Positions 24,356-33,429 are shown, counted from the first letter of the stretch. The stretch is 40,129 nucleotides of DNA from Bradyrhizobiaceae bacterium (GCA_003105195.1 PQAH01000157.1:1-40129); one strand, 5' to 3'. The notes: generated by a model from the letters alone, not told the origin. Translations and numbers: made by a program.

Positions 24356-27136
24356 ATGATGCAGCTCGGTCGCGCGATGGGGTTTCCTCCTACACTCTGC
24401 AGAGCATGTTGTTCAGCCTGTCTCTTCCTTCTCTTTTTCTCTCCTTCGCTTCGCGCCGAATCCGGTGATACGCTGGTCCTGAAACCGATGTACGGGCCCG
24501 TCCGCAGCGGTCACTGGGCGAGTATGGGACATCGATCGTTGAAGCGTCCCCGCGTGGGGGTGGTGCTGACGGGAGGGGGCGCGCGCGGCGCCGCGCAGAT
24601 CGGCGTCCTGAAAGCCTTCGAACGCCACCGAATCCCTGTCGACTTCATCGCCTCGACGAGCATGGGAGCGATTGTCGGGGGCCTCTATGCCGCAGGCTGG
24701 TCGCTGGCCGAAATCGAAAGCATGGCGACCACCACGGACTGGGACTATGTCCTCTCGCTGGGCTCGGAGACCGAGCGCTCCGATACGTTTGTCGATCAGC
24801 GTCTGTCCGGCGAGCGGAGCTTTCTCACGCTGCGGTTCGAAGGATTCGAGCTGGTCCTTCCATCGGCAGTATCAAGCGGACAGCGCCTGACGACGTTTCT
24901 GAGCACGCTGACCCTTCAGGCGACCTACCATCCCTCTCCATCGTTTGACGATCTTCGTATCCCGTATCGTGCCGTTGCTACCGACCTGGTCTCGGGGCGG
25001 CGCGTCGTGTTGGGCGAGGGCTCTCTTGCCGAAGCGATGCGTGCGAGCGCAACTGTTCCACTGCTGTTCAACCCGATCGAGAAAGACGGCATGCGTCTGG
25101 TCGACGGCGGCCTGGTGGACAACATCCCGGTTGACGTGGCCGAGGAGGCGGGGTGCGACATGATCGTGGTTGTGAACACCACCAGCGGGCTGCGGACGAC
25201 GGCAGAAATGGAAGCCCCGTGGGAAATAGCGGACCAGATCATGGGGATCATGATGCAGCGTGTCAAGGAACAGCAGCTGCGCATGGCGGACGTGGTGATC
25301 ACGCCGAAGCTTGGGGAGCATCTGTCGTCCGATTTTCACCGCCTGGACACACTCATCCGCATCGGGGAGGAATCGGCGGAGCGAAAGATCGATGATGTCC
25401 TCCGGGTGTACGAACAGAAGAAGAACCAGTTCGCCCCGCCGGAATCGGAGTATTTCGGCAGGCTGCTTCCTGGCGCCGTCGTTGCGTGGGCGGGGGCTCC
25501 TCCGCCGGAAGCCCTGATGCGCCACATCTCTTCCGAAGCTCTGGAACGCCCCGTCACGGTCCAGGACGTGCAGGAGCATGTGAACATGCTGTATGAAGCC
25601 GGTTCCTATCGCGACGTGGAGGCGGCGATCATTCCGGAGAGCGACCGGACGCGAATTGTCTTCCGCCTGACGGGGAACGCGATCGTGAGAGGCGTCCGGA
25701 TCCGGGGGGCCTCGGTCGTCCCGGCAAATAGCCTTGAGGCGGAGCTGAGCGGTGCAGTGGGAAACCCGTTCAACGAGGATGAGGTCGTGTCGGCTCTCGA
25801 GCGTCTCCTCAAGGTGTACCGGCGTGGGGGCTACTCGCTGACCCGGATCGATTCGGCCTCCTTCAACGAAGCAAACGGCATGCTCGACATTGTCGTCAAC
25901 GAGGGGGTGATTGCACGGGTCGGAGTGGAGGGGGGAGAGCGAACGCAGGATTCGTTCGTGCTGTCGGAGTTTCCGCTGAAGGCCGGCGATGTCTTCGAGA
26001 TCGAGAAAGCCAGGCGCGGAATTGCGAACATTGCGGGCTCCCAGCTGTTCGAATATATCTACCTCGAGGTGACCGAGGAAAAGGGCCGGCCGGCCCTGAC
26101 CATCCGTTTGAAAGAGCGTCCGTCGCGCCTCATGCGATTCGGCGCCCGGCTGGACAACGAACGGAAACTGCAGGGGTCCCTCGACCTCCGGGACGAAAAC
26201 TTCCAGGGAAGCGGCCACGAAATCGGGTTCACGATGCTCGGGGGCGAGCGCAATTTCGAAGCGCTGGCCGAGTACCGGGGGCGCAGACTGTTCAATACGT
26301 ACCTGAGCTTCAGTCTCAGCGCGATGTACCAGTCGTGGGACACGTACGTGTACGAGGACGGCCCGCCGCCGGCGCCGAACCGCTGGGATCGAATCCAGGT
26401 GGGCGAGTACAGCGACATTCGCTACGGGATGAAGCTCTCCTTCGGCAGCAATCTCGGCCGTCTCGGCAACGCTTCCATCGACTATCTTCTCCAGAACGTA
26501 CGGACGACCAACATTCAGAACAGCCAGGATCTCGAGGACCGCTATGTCCTCTCGGTAATCCGGATCGGGACGATCATGGATACCAAGAACCGGTACCCGT
26601 TTCCCACACGCGGGCTGGGCCTGGGGCTCTCCTTCGAATCTGCGTCGAAGGCACTGGGAGGAGATATCACGTACCAGGCGATCCGGGGGATGTACGAATG
26701 GTATTCGCCCCTCGTCGGCAAGCTCGTGCTGCATCCCCGGATCACCGTCGGGTTCGCGGACAAGAGCATGCCTCTGGCCCAGGAATTCAGGCTCGGCGGC
26801 CGGGAATCATTCTTCGGGCTGCGCGAGGACGACCGGCGGGGGCGGCAGCTCTTTTTGCTGAACATCGAGCTGCGTCAGGGTCTTCCGTTCAAGATCTTCT
26901 TCGACAGCTATGTCCGTGTCCGGTACGATCTCGGAACGATCTCGGAGATTCCGGAGGCGCTGAAGCTGAACACGTTTCGGCAGGGGCTCGGTCTGGAACT
27001 TGCCTTTGACACGCCGATCGGTCCCGCGCTGCTCGGAGCCGGGGAGAGTTTCTACTTCAGCCGCGACCTCCCTCAGAACCCGATACAGGCCGGCCCCTTT
27101 CTTCTCTACTTCACGATCGGCTACCAGCTCTACTGA
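24356..27136 (+). CDS. Patatin-like phospholipase with POTRA and outer-membrane barrel
   Basis: About 926 residues. A signal peptide (hydrophobic core ACLFLLFFSPS, cut near LRA-ES) leads to a patatin domain at about residues 65-290. It has the oxyanion loop TGGGARGAA, nucleophile Ser102 in STSMG where family members usually have GTSMG, and the catalytic Asp of VDGG near residue 250. POTRA-like repeats follow (about 390-590), then a beta-barrel ending TIGYQLY with a C-terminal aromatic residue, as barrel signals require. The build is that of PlpD-type proteins, expected to place a lipase at the outer membrane. ATG 24356 was chosen; 24377 and a TTG at 24320 are alternatives and none has a good ribosome site. 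Confidence 0.88.
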   Translation: MMQLGRAMGFPPTLCRACCSACLFLLFFSPSLRAESGDTLVLKPMYGPVRSGHWASMGHRSLKRPRVGVVLTGGGARGAAQIGVLKAFERHRIPVDFIASTSMGAIVGGLYAAGWSLAEIESMATTTDWDYVLSLGSETERSDTFVDQRLSGERSFLTLRFEGFELVLPSAVSSGQRLTTFLSTLTLQATYHPSPSFDDLRIPYRAVATDLVSGRRVVLGEGSLAEAMRASATVPLLFNPIEKDGMRLVDGGLVDNIPVDVAEEAGCDMIVVVNTTSGLRTTAEMEAPWEIADQIMGIMMQRVKEQQLRMADVVITPKLGEHLSSDFHRLDTLIRIGEESAERKIDDVLRVYEQKKNQFAPPESEYFGRLLPGAVVAWAGAPPPEALMRHISSEALERPVTVQDVQEHVNMLYEAGSYRDVEAAIIPESDRTRIVFRLTGNAIVRGVRIRGASVVPANSLEAELSGAVGNPFNEDEVVSALERLLKVYRRGGYSLTRIDSASFNEANGMLDIVVNEGVIARVGVEGGERTQDSFVLSEFPLKAGDVFEIEKARRGIANIAGSQLFEYIYLEVTEEKGRPALTIRLKERPSRLMRFGARLDNERKLQGSLDLRDENFQGSGHEIGFTMLGGERNFEALAEYRGRRLFNTYLSFSLSAMYQSWDTYVYEDGPPPAPNRWDRIQVGEYSDIRYGMKLSFGSNLGRLGNASIDYLLQNVRTTNIQNSQDLEDRYVLSVIRIGTIMDTKNRYPFPTRGLGLGLSFESASKALGGDITYQAIRGMYEWYSPLVGKLVLHPRITVGFADKSMPLAQEFRLGGRESFFGLREDDRRGRQLFLLNIELRQGLPFKIFFDSYVRVRYDLGTISEIPEALKLNTFRQGLGLELAFDTPIGPALLGAGESFYFSRDLPQNPIQAGPFLLYFTIGYQLY

Positions 27137-27146
27137 TCCCGGCGCC

Positions 27147-27183
27147 CACGCGGCGACGGAATTTCGGCCGCCGTGTGATTTTT
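27147..27183 (+). terminator. Rho-independent terminator after the patatin gene
   Basis: A nine-pair stem CACGCGGCG/CGCCGTGTG (one G-U pair; arms 27147-27155 and 27169-27177) is followed by A and five T. It lies 10 bases after the stop codon. This is the best intrinsic terminator in the window. Confidence 0.8.
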
Positions 27184-27242
27184 CCTCCGCAAGTTGTATA
27201 TTCACCCAACGCACGATACCGACATCTTTCGACAGAAACCTC

Positions 27243-27506
27243 ATGACGACCAAACCTCCTTCCAAAGTTCACCCCCTCGCTCCGGATGCGCTCGAAGCGA
27301 TTGCATACGCAAGCGTTGAAGGCATTCCCACCCTCGAGCCGCATGACCGGGACCGCCTCGGATACTGTGTCTATCTCTGGCTCTCCCAACGCCGGGATCC
27401 GCTCGAGCTCGCCGTGAGAAACGCCGGCGCACGATTGCTCGTGAGCGAGCAGGATGCGCTCCGGAAGATCCGGGAGGGGTTGACCGCCAGGGGGATTCAG
27501 CTGTAA
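27243..27506 (+). CDS. Small hypothetical protein, 87 residues
   Basis: ATG 27243 to TAA 27504-27506. The frame is open upstream into the patatin gene, but the terminator between them and the protein style favour this start. The product looks helical and soluble: APDALEAIAYASVEGI, then LGYCVYLWLSQRRDPLELAV and a Lys/Arg-rich end. I recognise no family. It lies 53 bases before the SDR gene and may share its transcript. A TATATT at 27197-27202 could be a -10 box, but no -35 box is convincing. Confidence 0.6.
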   Translation: MTTKPPSKVHPLAPDALEAIAYASVEGIPTLEPHDRDRLGYCVYLWLSQRRDPLELAVRNAGARLLVSEQDALRKIREGLTARGIQL

Positions 27507-27559
27507 CCGGCGGCCCGCGGTAACGCATCCCCCCGGCGAATCGTTCGAAGGAGGAAGGC

Positions 27560-28360
27560 ATGGATCTGGGCATTCGGGATCGAGTTGCGATTGTCTGCGC
27601 CGCGAGTCGGGGGCTCGGGAAAGCGGCGGCGGCCGGGCTGGCGCGCGAAGGAGCCCGCGTCGTTCTCTGTTCGCGGGAGCAGGCGCGCCTCGAGTCGGCA
27701 GCATCGGAGATCCGTGCGGCCGCGGGATCCGATGCCGCCGTCCTGGCGTGCCTGGCGGATCTCTCACGGGACGCGGACATCGTTCGTCTCGTCGATACCG
27801 CCGTTCAGCATTTCGGCCGGTTGGACATACTGATCAACAATGCCGGCGGCCCGCCGGTCGGCACGTTCCCCGGCCTCGACGATGGAGCGTGGCAGCAGGG
27901 GGTTGAGCTGACGCTCCTGAGCACGATCCGCTGCATACGGGCCGTACTGCCGCACATGCTCAGGCAACGGTGGGGGAGAATTGTGAACATCACGTCCATC
28001 GCCGCCCGCCAGCCGGTCAACGATCTCATCATCTCCTCCACGCTGCGGCCCGGGATTCTCGGACTGTCCAAGATCCTGGCGAACCAGTACGGCCGGGAGG
28101 GCATCCTCGTAAACTGCGTTACGCCCGGCTTCATCCTGACAGACCGTCAGAAGGAGATCAGCGCATCGCGCGCAGCGACGCGAGGGATTCCGGTCGAGCA
28201 ATATATCGCAGAGCTGTCGGGTGAAATTCCGCTGCAGCGGCTCGGGCGGCCGGAGGAACTGGCAGACGTCATCGTGTTTCTGGCGTCTGAGCGGGCCGGC
28301 TACGTGACCGGCGCGGCCATCGGTGTCGACGGCGGATTGAGCAAGGGACTTCTTTCATGA
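27560..28360 (+). CDS. SDR-fold protein of the atypical ketoacyl-reductase-like group
   Basis: A 266-residue short-chain dehydrogenase/reductase fold. The nucleotide loop reads CAASRGLG instead of TGxxxGIG, and NNAG is at 93-96. Ser146 of the usual tetrad is present. The YxxxK pair is replaced by Ser159 and Arg163 (SSTLRPG), followed by the normal GLSK helix and a VDGGLSKG end. A known SDR subgroup (BKR-like, cd05344) lacks the tetrad in this way, so this is a family property rather than local decay. Activity is uncertain and the substrate unknown. An AGGAGG-like site precedes the ATG. The stop overlaps the next start as ATGA. Confidence 0.85.
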   Translation: MDLGIRDRVAIVCAASRGLGKAAAAGLAREGARVVLCSREQARLESAASEIRAAAGSDAAVLACLADLSRDADIVRLVDTAVQHFGRLDILINNAGGPPVGTFPGLDDGAWQQGVELTLLSTIRCIRAVLPHMLRQRWGRIVNITSIAARQPVNDLIISSTLRPGILGLSKILANQYGREGILVNCVTPGFILTDRQKEISASRAATRGIPVEQYIAELSGEIPLQRLGRPEELADVIVFLASERAGYVTGAAIGVDGGLSKGLLS

Positions 28361-28956
28361 GCATGCCCACGGGGATTCGGCTCCGAAGTGCGGATGCTGC
28401 GACCGGTGTCGTGCGGTTCGACTACCGGGGCATGCACCGATATCTGATCACACTCCCCGCCGGCAAAGGGGGGGCGGTCCTCAACCGGCCCGAGACGGTC
28501 GTCCCGGTTCTGGATCTGCTTCGCGAGGCCGGATGGAAGGAAGGATTCGACGTCTACGCGTACTGTTTCCTTCCCGCCCGCCTGGTCCTGATGGTGCGGG
28601 GGAAGGACAAGCGTTCGGACATGAAGCGGTTTCTGGCGATCTTCCGGGAGAGCTCCAACGCCTTTGCCGAGGCGACATTCGGACACGGGCTCTGGGCAAG
28701 GAAGTATCTCGAACGGGTTCTACGGAAAGGGGAGCAGGACCGGGACGTGGCGCGGTCGGTCTTTGATCTCCCGCGGCGGGAAGGAGTGGCTGCGCGGGGC
28801 GAGGAATACCAGTATCAGGGCTCGTTCGTCGATTTGCAGGCAGCCTCCTCCCGGCATGCGCGTCCGCCGAAACCCTCTCCCCGCGGCGGCCCGCCGCGTC
28901 AGGGAGGACCTCCCCGCCGGCGCGGATCTCCCCGTCAGGGAGGGTTGCCCCGGTAG
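28357..28956 (+). CDS. REP-associated transposase-like protein, active-site-degenerate, with Arg/Gly/Pro tail
   Basis: 199 residues. Residues about 20-160 follow the layout of Y1/RAYT transposases (TnpA_REP): HRYLITLPAGK, then DVYAYCFLP, then KRFLAIFRESSNAFAE, LWARKYLERVLR and a final EEYQYQGSF where family members read DYPYSS. The HUH metal motif, expected after the Pro at 73, is replaced by A74-R75-L76-V77, so nicking activity is unlikely. Tyr117 remains near the expected nucleophile. Residues 168-199 are a disordered tail with repeated PRQGG and PRR elements. Translational coupling to the SDR gene suggests a fixed, possibly nucleic-acid-binding role rather than a mobile element. Confidence 0.65.
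   Translation: MSMPTGIRLRSADAATGVVRFDYRGMHRYLITLPAGKGGAVLNRPETVVPVLDLLREAGWKEGFDVYAYCFLPARLVLMVRGKDKRSDMKRFLAIFRESSNAFAEATFGHGLWARKYLERVLRKGEQDRDVARSVFDLPRREGVAARGEEYQYQGSFVDLQAASSRHARPPKPSPRGGPPRQGGPPRRRGSPRQGGLPR
28882..28943 (+). repeat. Repeats and hairpins in the tail-coding region
   Basis: CGTCAGGGAGG occurs twice (28897-28907 and 28933-28943), 36 bases apart, coding the PRQGG units. CGCGGCG/CGCCGCG (28882-28888 and 28892-28898) and CTCCC/GGGAG (28928-28932 and 28938-28942) can form hairpins. The arrangement suggests growth of the tail by short duplication. Confidence 0.5.
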
Positions 28957-28971
28957 GGGGTGCCCGGGTAT

Positions 28972-31900
28972 TCAGGCTGCTTCGGGCTCTTCCGAGCGTG
29001 AATCGACGGGCGGGGTGAAATGGTCATCCCCGAGAACCTCCCGGAGCGCCTTCAAGAGCGCGGTGGCGGTGAAAGGCTTTGCGATGAAGTGCCGGATGAG
29101 CGATCGCTCTCCGGCATTTCTGTTTTCGGCCGGGATGCCGCTCATCGAGAGGATCCGAACCTCGGGATTCATCCGCCGCAGCGCCTGGATTGTTGCGGCC
29201 CCATCCATCTGGGGCATCATCATATCGACAATCACCCCATCGATCTTCTCTCCGTCCCGCGCGTAGAGCGCCAGCGCCTCCTTCCCGTGCATGGCGGTGA
29301 GGGGACGGTAGCCATACGATGAGAGCATCTCGCCGGTCATTGTCAGGATGGCGCGCTCATCGTCAACGACGAGGATCGTTTGGCCGTCACCGGCAAGGTG
29401 GGCCTCGGCTTCTTCTGCGGGAGTCAACGGTTCGGCCGAGCCGTGGGCGGGCAAGAAGATGCGGAATTCTGTCCCCTGGCCGATGGTGCTGCTGACGCGT
29501 ATGAATCCCTTGTGGCCCCTGACGATTGCGTGGGTGGTGGAGAGGCCGAGTCCCGTTCCGCGGCCCGGCTCCTTCGTGGTGAAGAACGGCTCGAAGATCT
29601 TCTCAAGGTTCGCCGCCGGAATTCCCGTGCCGGAGTCGCGGACGCTGACGATGATGTAGGGACCGGGGGCGGCGTCGATGAACTGACGGGCTTCCTCCTC
29701 TTTCAGGAACCGGTTTTCTGCGGAAAGCGATAGAGTTCCCCCTCCCGGCATGGCGTCGCGGGCATTGACACAGAGGTTCATTACAACCTGGTGCAGCTGG
29801 GTGGCGTCCCCGGTGATAGTCCAGAGATCCTTCTGGATGTCGAGCACGGTTTCGATCGAACGCGGGAATGTCTCGAGGGCGATTTTTGCCATCTCTTTCA
29901 GAAGGTGCCTGGGCTGGATCGTCGCGTGCTTGCCCGTGGCTCCGCGGGCGAAGGTCAGCACCTGACTGAGAATTCCCGCCCCGCGCTGGGCGCTCGATTC
30001 GATGGTGTCGATCCACTTCCGCACGGCGGGATCGCTCACCCGTGAGCGGAGCAGATGTGCGGCGAGCAAGACCGGCGAGAGCACGTTGTTGAGGTCGTGG
30101 GCGATCCCGCCCGCAAGGGTCCCGATGCTCTCCAGTCTCTGGGCCCGGAGGAACTGCGCTTCCAGCTTCTTCCGGTCGGTCATGTTGGTGTTGATCACCA
30201 GAATGGCATCGGGTTCGCCGGCGTGGTTCCTGAGGAGTGTCCAGCGGCTCTGCACCACGACTTCCTCGCCGGCCTTCGTCACCTGGGTCATCTCGCCGAC
30301 CCATTCTCCTGTCTGCAGAACCTTCTTCTGCGCCTTTCCGATCTCCGGCGTGGCTGCGCGGCAGAGGAGGTCGAACTCGTTGCGCCCGCACGCCTCATCC
30401 CGGGGCCACCCGTACAGCCGTTCGGCCCCTTTGTTCCAGTAGGTGACCGTGCTCTCGAGGTCCCTCACCAGGATGGCGTCCTGCGCATGGTCGAGGAGGG
30501 CCGCCTGTTCACGGATCTTCTCTTCGTCCCGCTTTCGCTTGGTGATATCCTCGACCAGCCCGATGCCGAACCGCGGCGTCCCCTGTTCGTCGCGGACGAG
30601 CGATACGGTGATCCGCCCCCAGACGATCTCGCCATCCTTCCGGATGTAGCGCTTCTCCGTGACGTAGTGGTCGACGGCGCCGGCGAGGAGAGCGTCGTTG
30701 TCCGGCAGATCGAACTCGAGGTCCTCCGGGTGGGTGACGTCGTTCACGGTCTTCCCGATGAGTTCCTCGGCCGTGTAGCCGAGCATCTCCTGGAGAGCCG
30801 CGTTCGATGCAGTCAGGCGACGCGTCCGGACGTCGGTGATGCCGATCCCGATTGCGGATCGCGCGAAGATGGTCCGGAACCGTTCCTCGCTGTCGCGGAG
30901 GACCTGCTCGCCCCGCTTTCCCTCGATCGCTCGGGCGACCTGGAGGGAAACAAATTCGAGGACGTCCTTGTCCCGGGCGCTGTACGAGGTCCCGCTCGCG
31001 TAGCTCTGGACTGCCAGCGCGCCGATGGTCCTGCCCCCCGCCGTGCGGAGCGGGATGCCCATCCAGCTCTCCGAGGGGGCACCGTTCCCTTCGATTTCTC
31101 CCAGGTGCTCGAGGTGCGCAAATGTCTCACGCGAGAGGAGGAGCGAGAGGCCGTTCCGGATGACGAACTCCGTGATCCCGTTGCCGAATGGACGGGGTCC
31201 GAACGGCCGGTTGGCCGATCCGGAATCGAACTCATCGACGAAGTACGGAAACGTGATCGTGTCAAACGTGTCGTCGGTCAGGGCGATGTAGAAATTCCTT
31301 GCCGGGAGCAGGTCTGCAATGACGCGGTGGACGAGTGCGAAGAGGTCGTCGAGGTCGCGCGCCGAATTGGCGGCCTCGGAGATCCGGTAGAGCGCACTCT
31401 GGAGGAGTTCGGCGCGCCGCCGCTCCGCGATGTCGCGGAAGACCAGCACGGCCCCCTGCGTTTGTCCCTTTGCGTCCCGGATCGGGGCGACGTTGTAGTA
31501 GATCGGGCGTTCAGCGTTGGTGCTGTCAACCAGCAGCACGGGCCGTTCGGGGAGGCGGACGGAACCGGAGGCAACGGCTTCCCGGACCGGTTGTTCCCGC
31601 GGCTGCCTCGTCTTCTCATCGATGATTCTGAACAACCCCTCGATGTCTTTCCCCAGGGCATCGTCGTGGGCGATTCCGAGAAGTGCGCTGGCCACGGGGT
31701 TGATGAACGTGACGGCCCGCCGCTCGTCCGTGGCGATGACTGCGTCGCCGATGCTCGTCAGCGTTGTGGAGAATCGCTGCTCGCTCTCCTTCAGCTTCGA
31801 TTCGAAGCGGTGCTGCGTGAGCGCGATTTCGATTGTGGTCCGGAGTTCGAGTTCTTCGAAGGGCTTGAGGACGTATCCGTACGGCTGCGTGCGCTTGGCC

Positions 31901-32178
31901 CGGTCGAGGGTCGTCTCGTCGGCATTGGCCGTGACGTAGATGATCGGGATGTCGTCGGTGGCATGGATCCGCTCGGCGGCCTGAATCCCGTCCATGGGTC
32001 CGTTGAGCCAGATATCCATCAGGACCAGATCCGGTTTGTGGCGGAGGGCTAGCGTGCACGCTTCCTCTCCGGTTGCGGCAGTCGCCGGCACCGCGAAACC
32101 CCACTGCTGGAGCCGTCCGCGGAGCTCCATTGCGATGATCTTGTCGTCCTCGACGACGAGGATGCTTTCCCGTGCCAC
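28972..32178 (-). CDS. Soluble hybrid histidine kinase, REC-PAS-GAF-PAS-PAS-HisKA-HATPase-REC
   Basis: 1068 residues with no membrane helix. In order: a receiver with Asp55 (VLMDIW), a PAS domain with start SEQRFSTTLTSIGDAVIATD, and a GAF domain (NFYIALTDDTFDTITFPYF to QVARAIEG). Two PAS domains follow (SEERFRTIFARSAIGIGITD and QAALLDHAQDAILVRD). The HisKA has His694 in GGIAHDLNN, the ATPase has NLCVNARDAM and DSGTGIP, and the C-terminal receiver has Asp985 (VDMMMPQMDG). GTG 32178 was chosen because GGAG lies six bases upstream; the frame is open to 32757, but that stretch has no domain and overlaps the DUF72 gene. It is a cytoplasmic signal relay with unknown inputs. Confidence 0.9.
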   Translation of the reverse strand: MARESILVVEDDKIIAMELRGRLQQWGFAVPATAATGEEACTLALRHKPDLVLMDIWLNGPMDGIQAAERIHATDDIPIIYVTANADETTLDRAKRTQPYGYVLKPFEELELRTTIEIALTQHRFESKLKESEQRFSTTLTSIGDAVIATDERRAVTFINPVASALLGIAHDDALGKDIEGLFRIIDEKTRQPREQPVREAVASGSVRLPERPVLLVDSTNAERPIYYNVAPIRDAKGQTQGAVLVFRDIAERRRAELLQSALYRISEAANSARDLDDLFALVHRVIADLLPARNFYIALTDDTFDTITFPYFVDEFDSGSANRPFGPRPFGNGITEFVIRNGLSLLLSRETFAHLEHLGEIEGNGAPSESWMGIPLRTAGGRTIGALAVQSYASGTSYSARDKDVLEFVSLQVARAIEGKRGEQVLRDSEERFRTIFARSAIGIGITDVRTRRLTASNAALQEMLGYTAEELIGKTVNDVTHPEDLEFDLPDNDALLAGAVDHYVTEKRYIRKDGEIVWGRITVSLVRDEQGTPRFGIGLVEDITKRKRDEEKIREQAALLDHAQDAILVRDLESTVTYWNKGAERLYGWPRDEACGRNEFDLLCRAATPEIGKAQKKVLQTGEWVGEMTQVTKAGEEVVVQSRWTLLRNHAGEPDAILVINTNMTDRKKLEAQFLRAQRLESIGTLAGGIAHDLNNVLSPVLLAAHLLRSRVSDPAVRKWIDTIESSAQRGAGILSQVLTFARGATGKHATIQPRHLLKEMAKIALETFPRSIETVLDIQKDLWTITGDATQLHQVVMNLCVNARDAMPGGGTLSLSAENRFLKEEEARQFIDAAPGPYIIVSVRDSGTGIPAANLEKIFEPFFTTKEPGRGTGLGLSTTHAIVRGHKGFIRVSSTIGQGTEFRIFLPAHGSAEPLTPAEEAEAHLAGDGQTILVVDDERAILTMTGEMLSSYGYRPLTAMHGKEALALYARDGEKIDGVIVDMMMPQMDGAATIQALRRMNPEVRILSMSGIPAENRNAGERSLIRHFIAKPFTATALLKALREVLGDDHFTPPVDSRSEEPEAA

Positions 32179-32456
32179 CTGGTTCTCCGGTCCGGTTTCG
32201 TGAACAGACCTCCGCCCTGCCGCGAACGATTGTCCATCGGTGGTTCGCAGCGTGCGGTATCGGTCTTCGCAATGAGAATCGCAAAGCAAGTGCCAGGATG
32301 TCTCGACCGGGGTGTTCGGGCCCTCAGCGTACTCCGGCCAAAAAGCGACCGCCCGGGTCGGAAAAGAGGAACGCCGGCGGGATTCCGGCCATCCCGCACG
32401 TGGCCGGGGCGGTCGGACGGAGGGAATGACACATCGAACGTCCGTTTTGTAGCATT

Positions 32457-33365
32457 TTACATTGCGGCACGGAGATGGGTGAACGGAAGGTGTTCTTCCG
32501 AGGGATCCAGAGCGATCTGCTGGAGCACGGGAAACGTCCGGAGAAGGTTCCGGGGGACGGGAACGGTTCTTCCGTCCCGGGTCATCGAGAGGAGTTGAAG
32601 CGCATTGGCTGCTCCCTTTCCGCCGGTGGTCGTGTTGAACAGGACGAAAACTCTCCTGCAGGAGGGAGAAACAGTCTCGATCCGCCGGCGGATCTCCTTG
32701 AGCTCCCGGGCATTGTAGAGGTAGTCGTACCTCGTGTCGAGTCCGTTCAGCAGCCATCCTCTTTCGTTTCGACCGTGGAGCCTGATGTAGGCGGTATCAC
32801 CGCTCGTGCCGGCGAAGAACGGCATGAGCTGCCGGATTCTCGGGAGGTCGCCGCTGACCGGTGCGGCGCCGGTCTCGGAGAGGAAGCGGAGAAGCCCGGG
32901 GAAGTTCCACGACTCGTGTCGGAGTTCGACGTGGAGGGGGAAACCGCGGAAAAGCTCCGCCAGGCGGACAATGTGGAACCTGTTCGCACTCGTGTTGGTG
33001 AACCCGTAGGGAAACTGGAGGAGCAGGCTCCCGAGGTGGTCCGTGGCCGCGATCCGCTGGAGGATGGCCCGCGTTTGCCGGACGAGCTGCGGCCGGATCG
33101 TCTTTCTGTGCGTGAAGGAAGAGTGGAGCTTCACAGAGAAGATGAACCCTGGATTTTCGGCAACCGCGTCAGTCCATCGCGAGGCGTCGTCATCGGTGAG
33201 GGAGTCATCCCAGAACGTTGAGCGGACCTCCGTCGCGTCGAAGAATCGCGCGTACCAGCGGAGTTTCTCCTCGGCGGAAAGGCCCGGCGAGGGATAGAAG
33301 ACTTCGTTGAGGATGTCGTGTTCCCATCCGCCGATGCCGATCTTCAGGCGCTGTGCTCCGGTCAT
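32457..33365 (-). CDS. DUF72 family protein
   Basis: A 302-residue TIM-barrel-like DUF72 protein. Typical blocks are KIGIGGWEHD at the start, FFDATEVRSTFW, FSVKLHSSFTH, LGSLLLQFPYGF, HVELRHESW and AYIRLHGR. ATG 33365 was chosen because AGGAGGGG lies just upstream; the frame extends to 33536 but would run through the shared promoter. The function of the family is not established. A divergent LexA/CI-type repressor gene and an operator within this gene's promoter suggest it is switched on when that repressor is cleaved. Confidence 0.88.
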   Translation of the reverse strand: MTGAQRLKIGIGGWEHDILNEVFYPSPGLSAEEKLRWYARFFDATEVRSTFWDDSLTDDDASRWTDAVAENPGFIFSVKLHSSFTHRKTIRPQLVRQTRAILQRIAATDHLGSLLLQFPYGFTNTSANRFHIVRLAELFRGFPLHVELRHESWNFPGLLRFLSETGAAPVSGDLPRIRQLMPFFAGTSGDTAYIRLHGRNERGWLLNGLDTRYDYLYNARELKEIRRRIETVSPSCRRVFVLFNTTTGGKGAANALQLLSMTRDGRTVPVPRNLLRTFPVLQQIALDPSEEHLPFTHLRAAM

Positions 33366-33392
33366 GGTGTTCCCCTCCTGTTGAAAAAGTCC

Positions 33393-33421
33393 TTGACACG
33401 AACTCCGGAATTCTCTATCTT
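33393..33421 (+). promoter_or_regulatory. Promoter of the LexA/CI-type repressor gene
   Basis: TTGACA (33393-33398), 17 bases, TATCTT (33416-33421). A start near 33428 would place the first operator just inside the transcript and the second just before the ATG. Confidence 0.6.
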
Positions 33422-33429
33422 CCGTCAGC

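Noticed and set aside
32179-32757. N-terminal extension of the histidine kinase frame
   Set aside because: 193 codons without domain or hydrophobic pattern that overlap the DUF72 gene; GTG 32178 has a good ribosome site directly before the receiver domain. The 278 bases between the DUF72 stop and this GTG otherwise show no gene.
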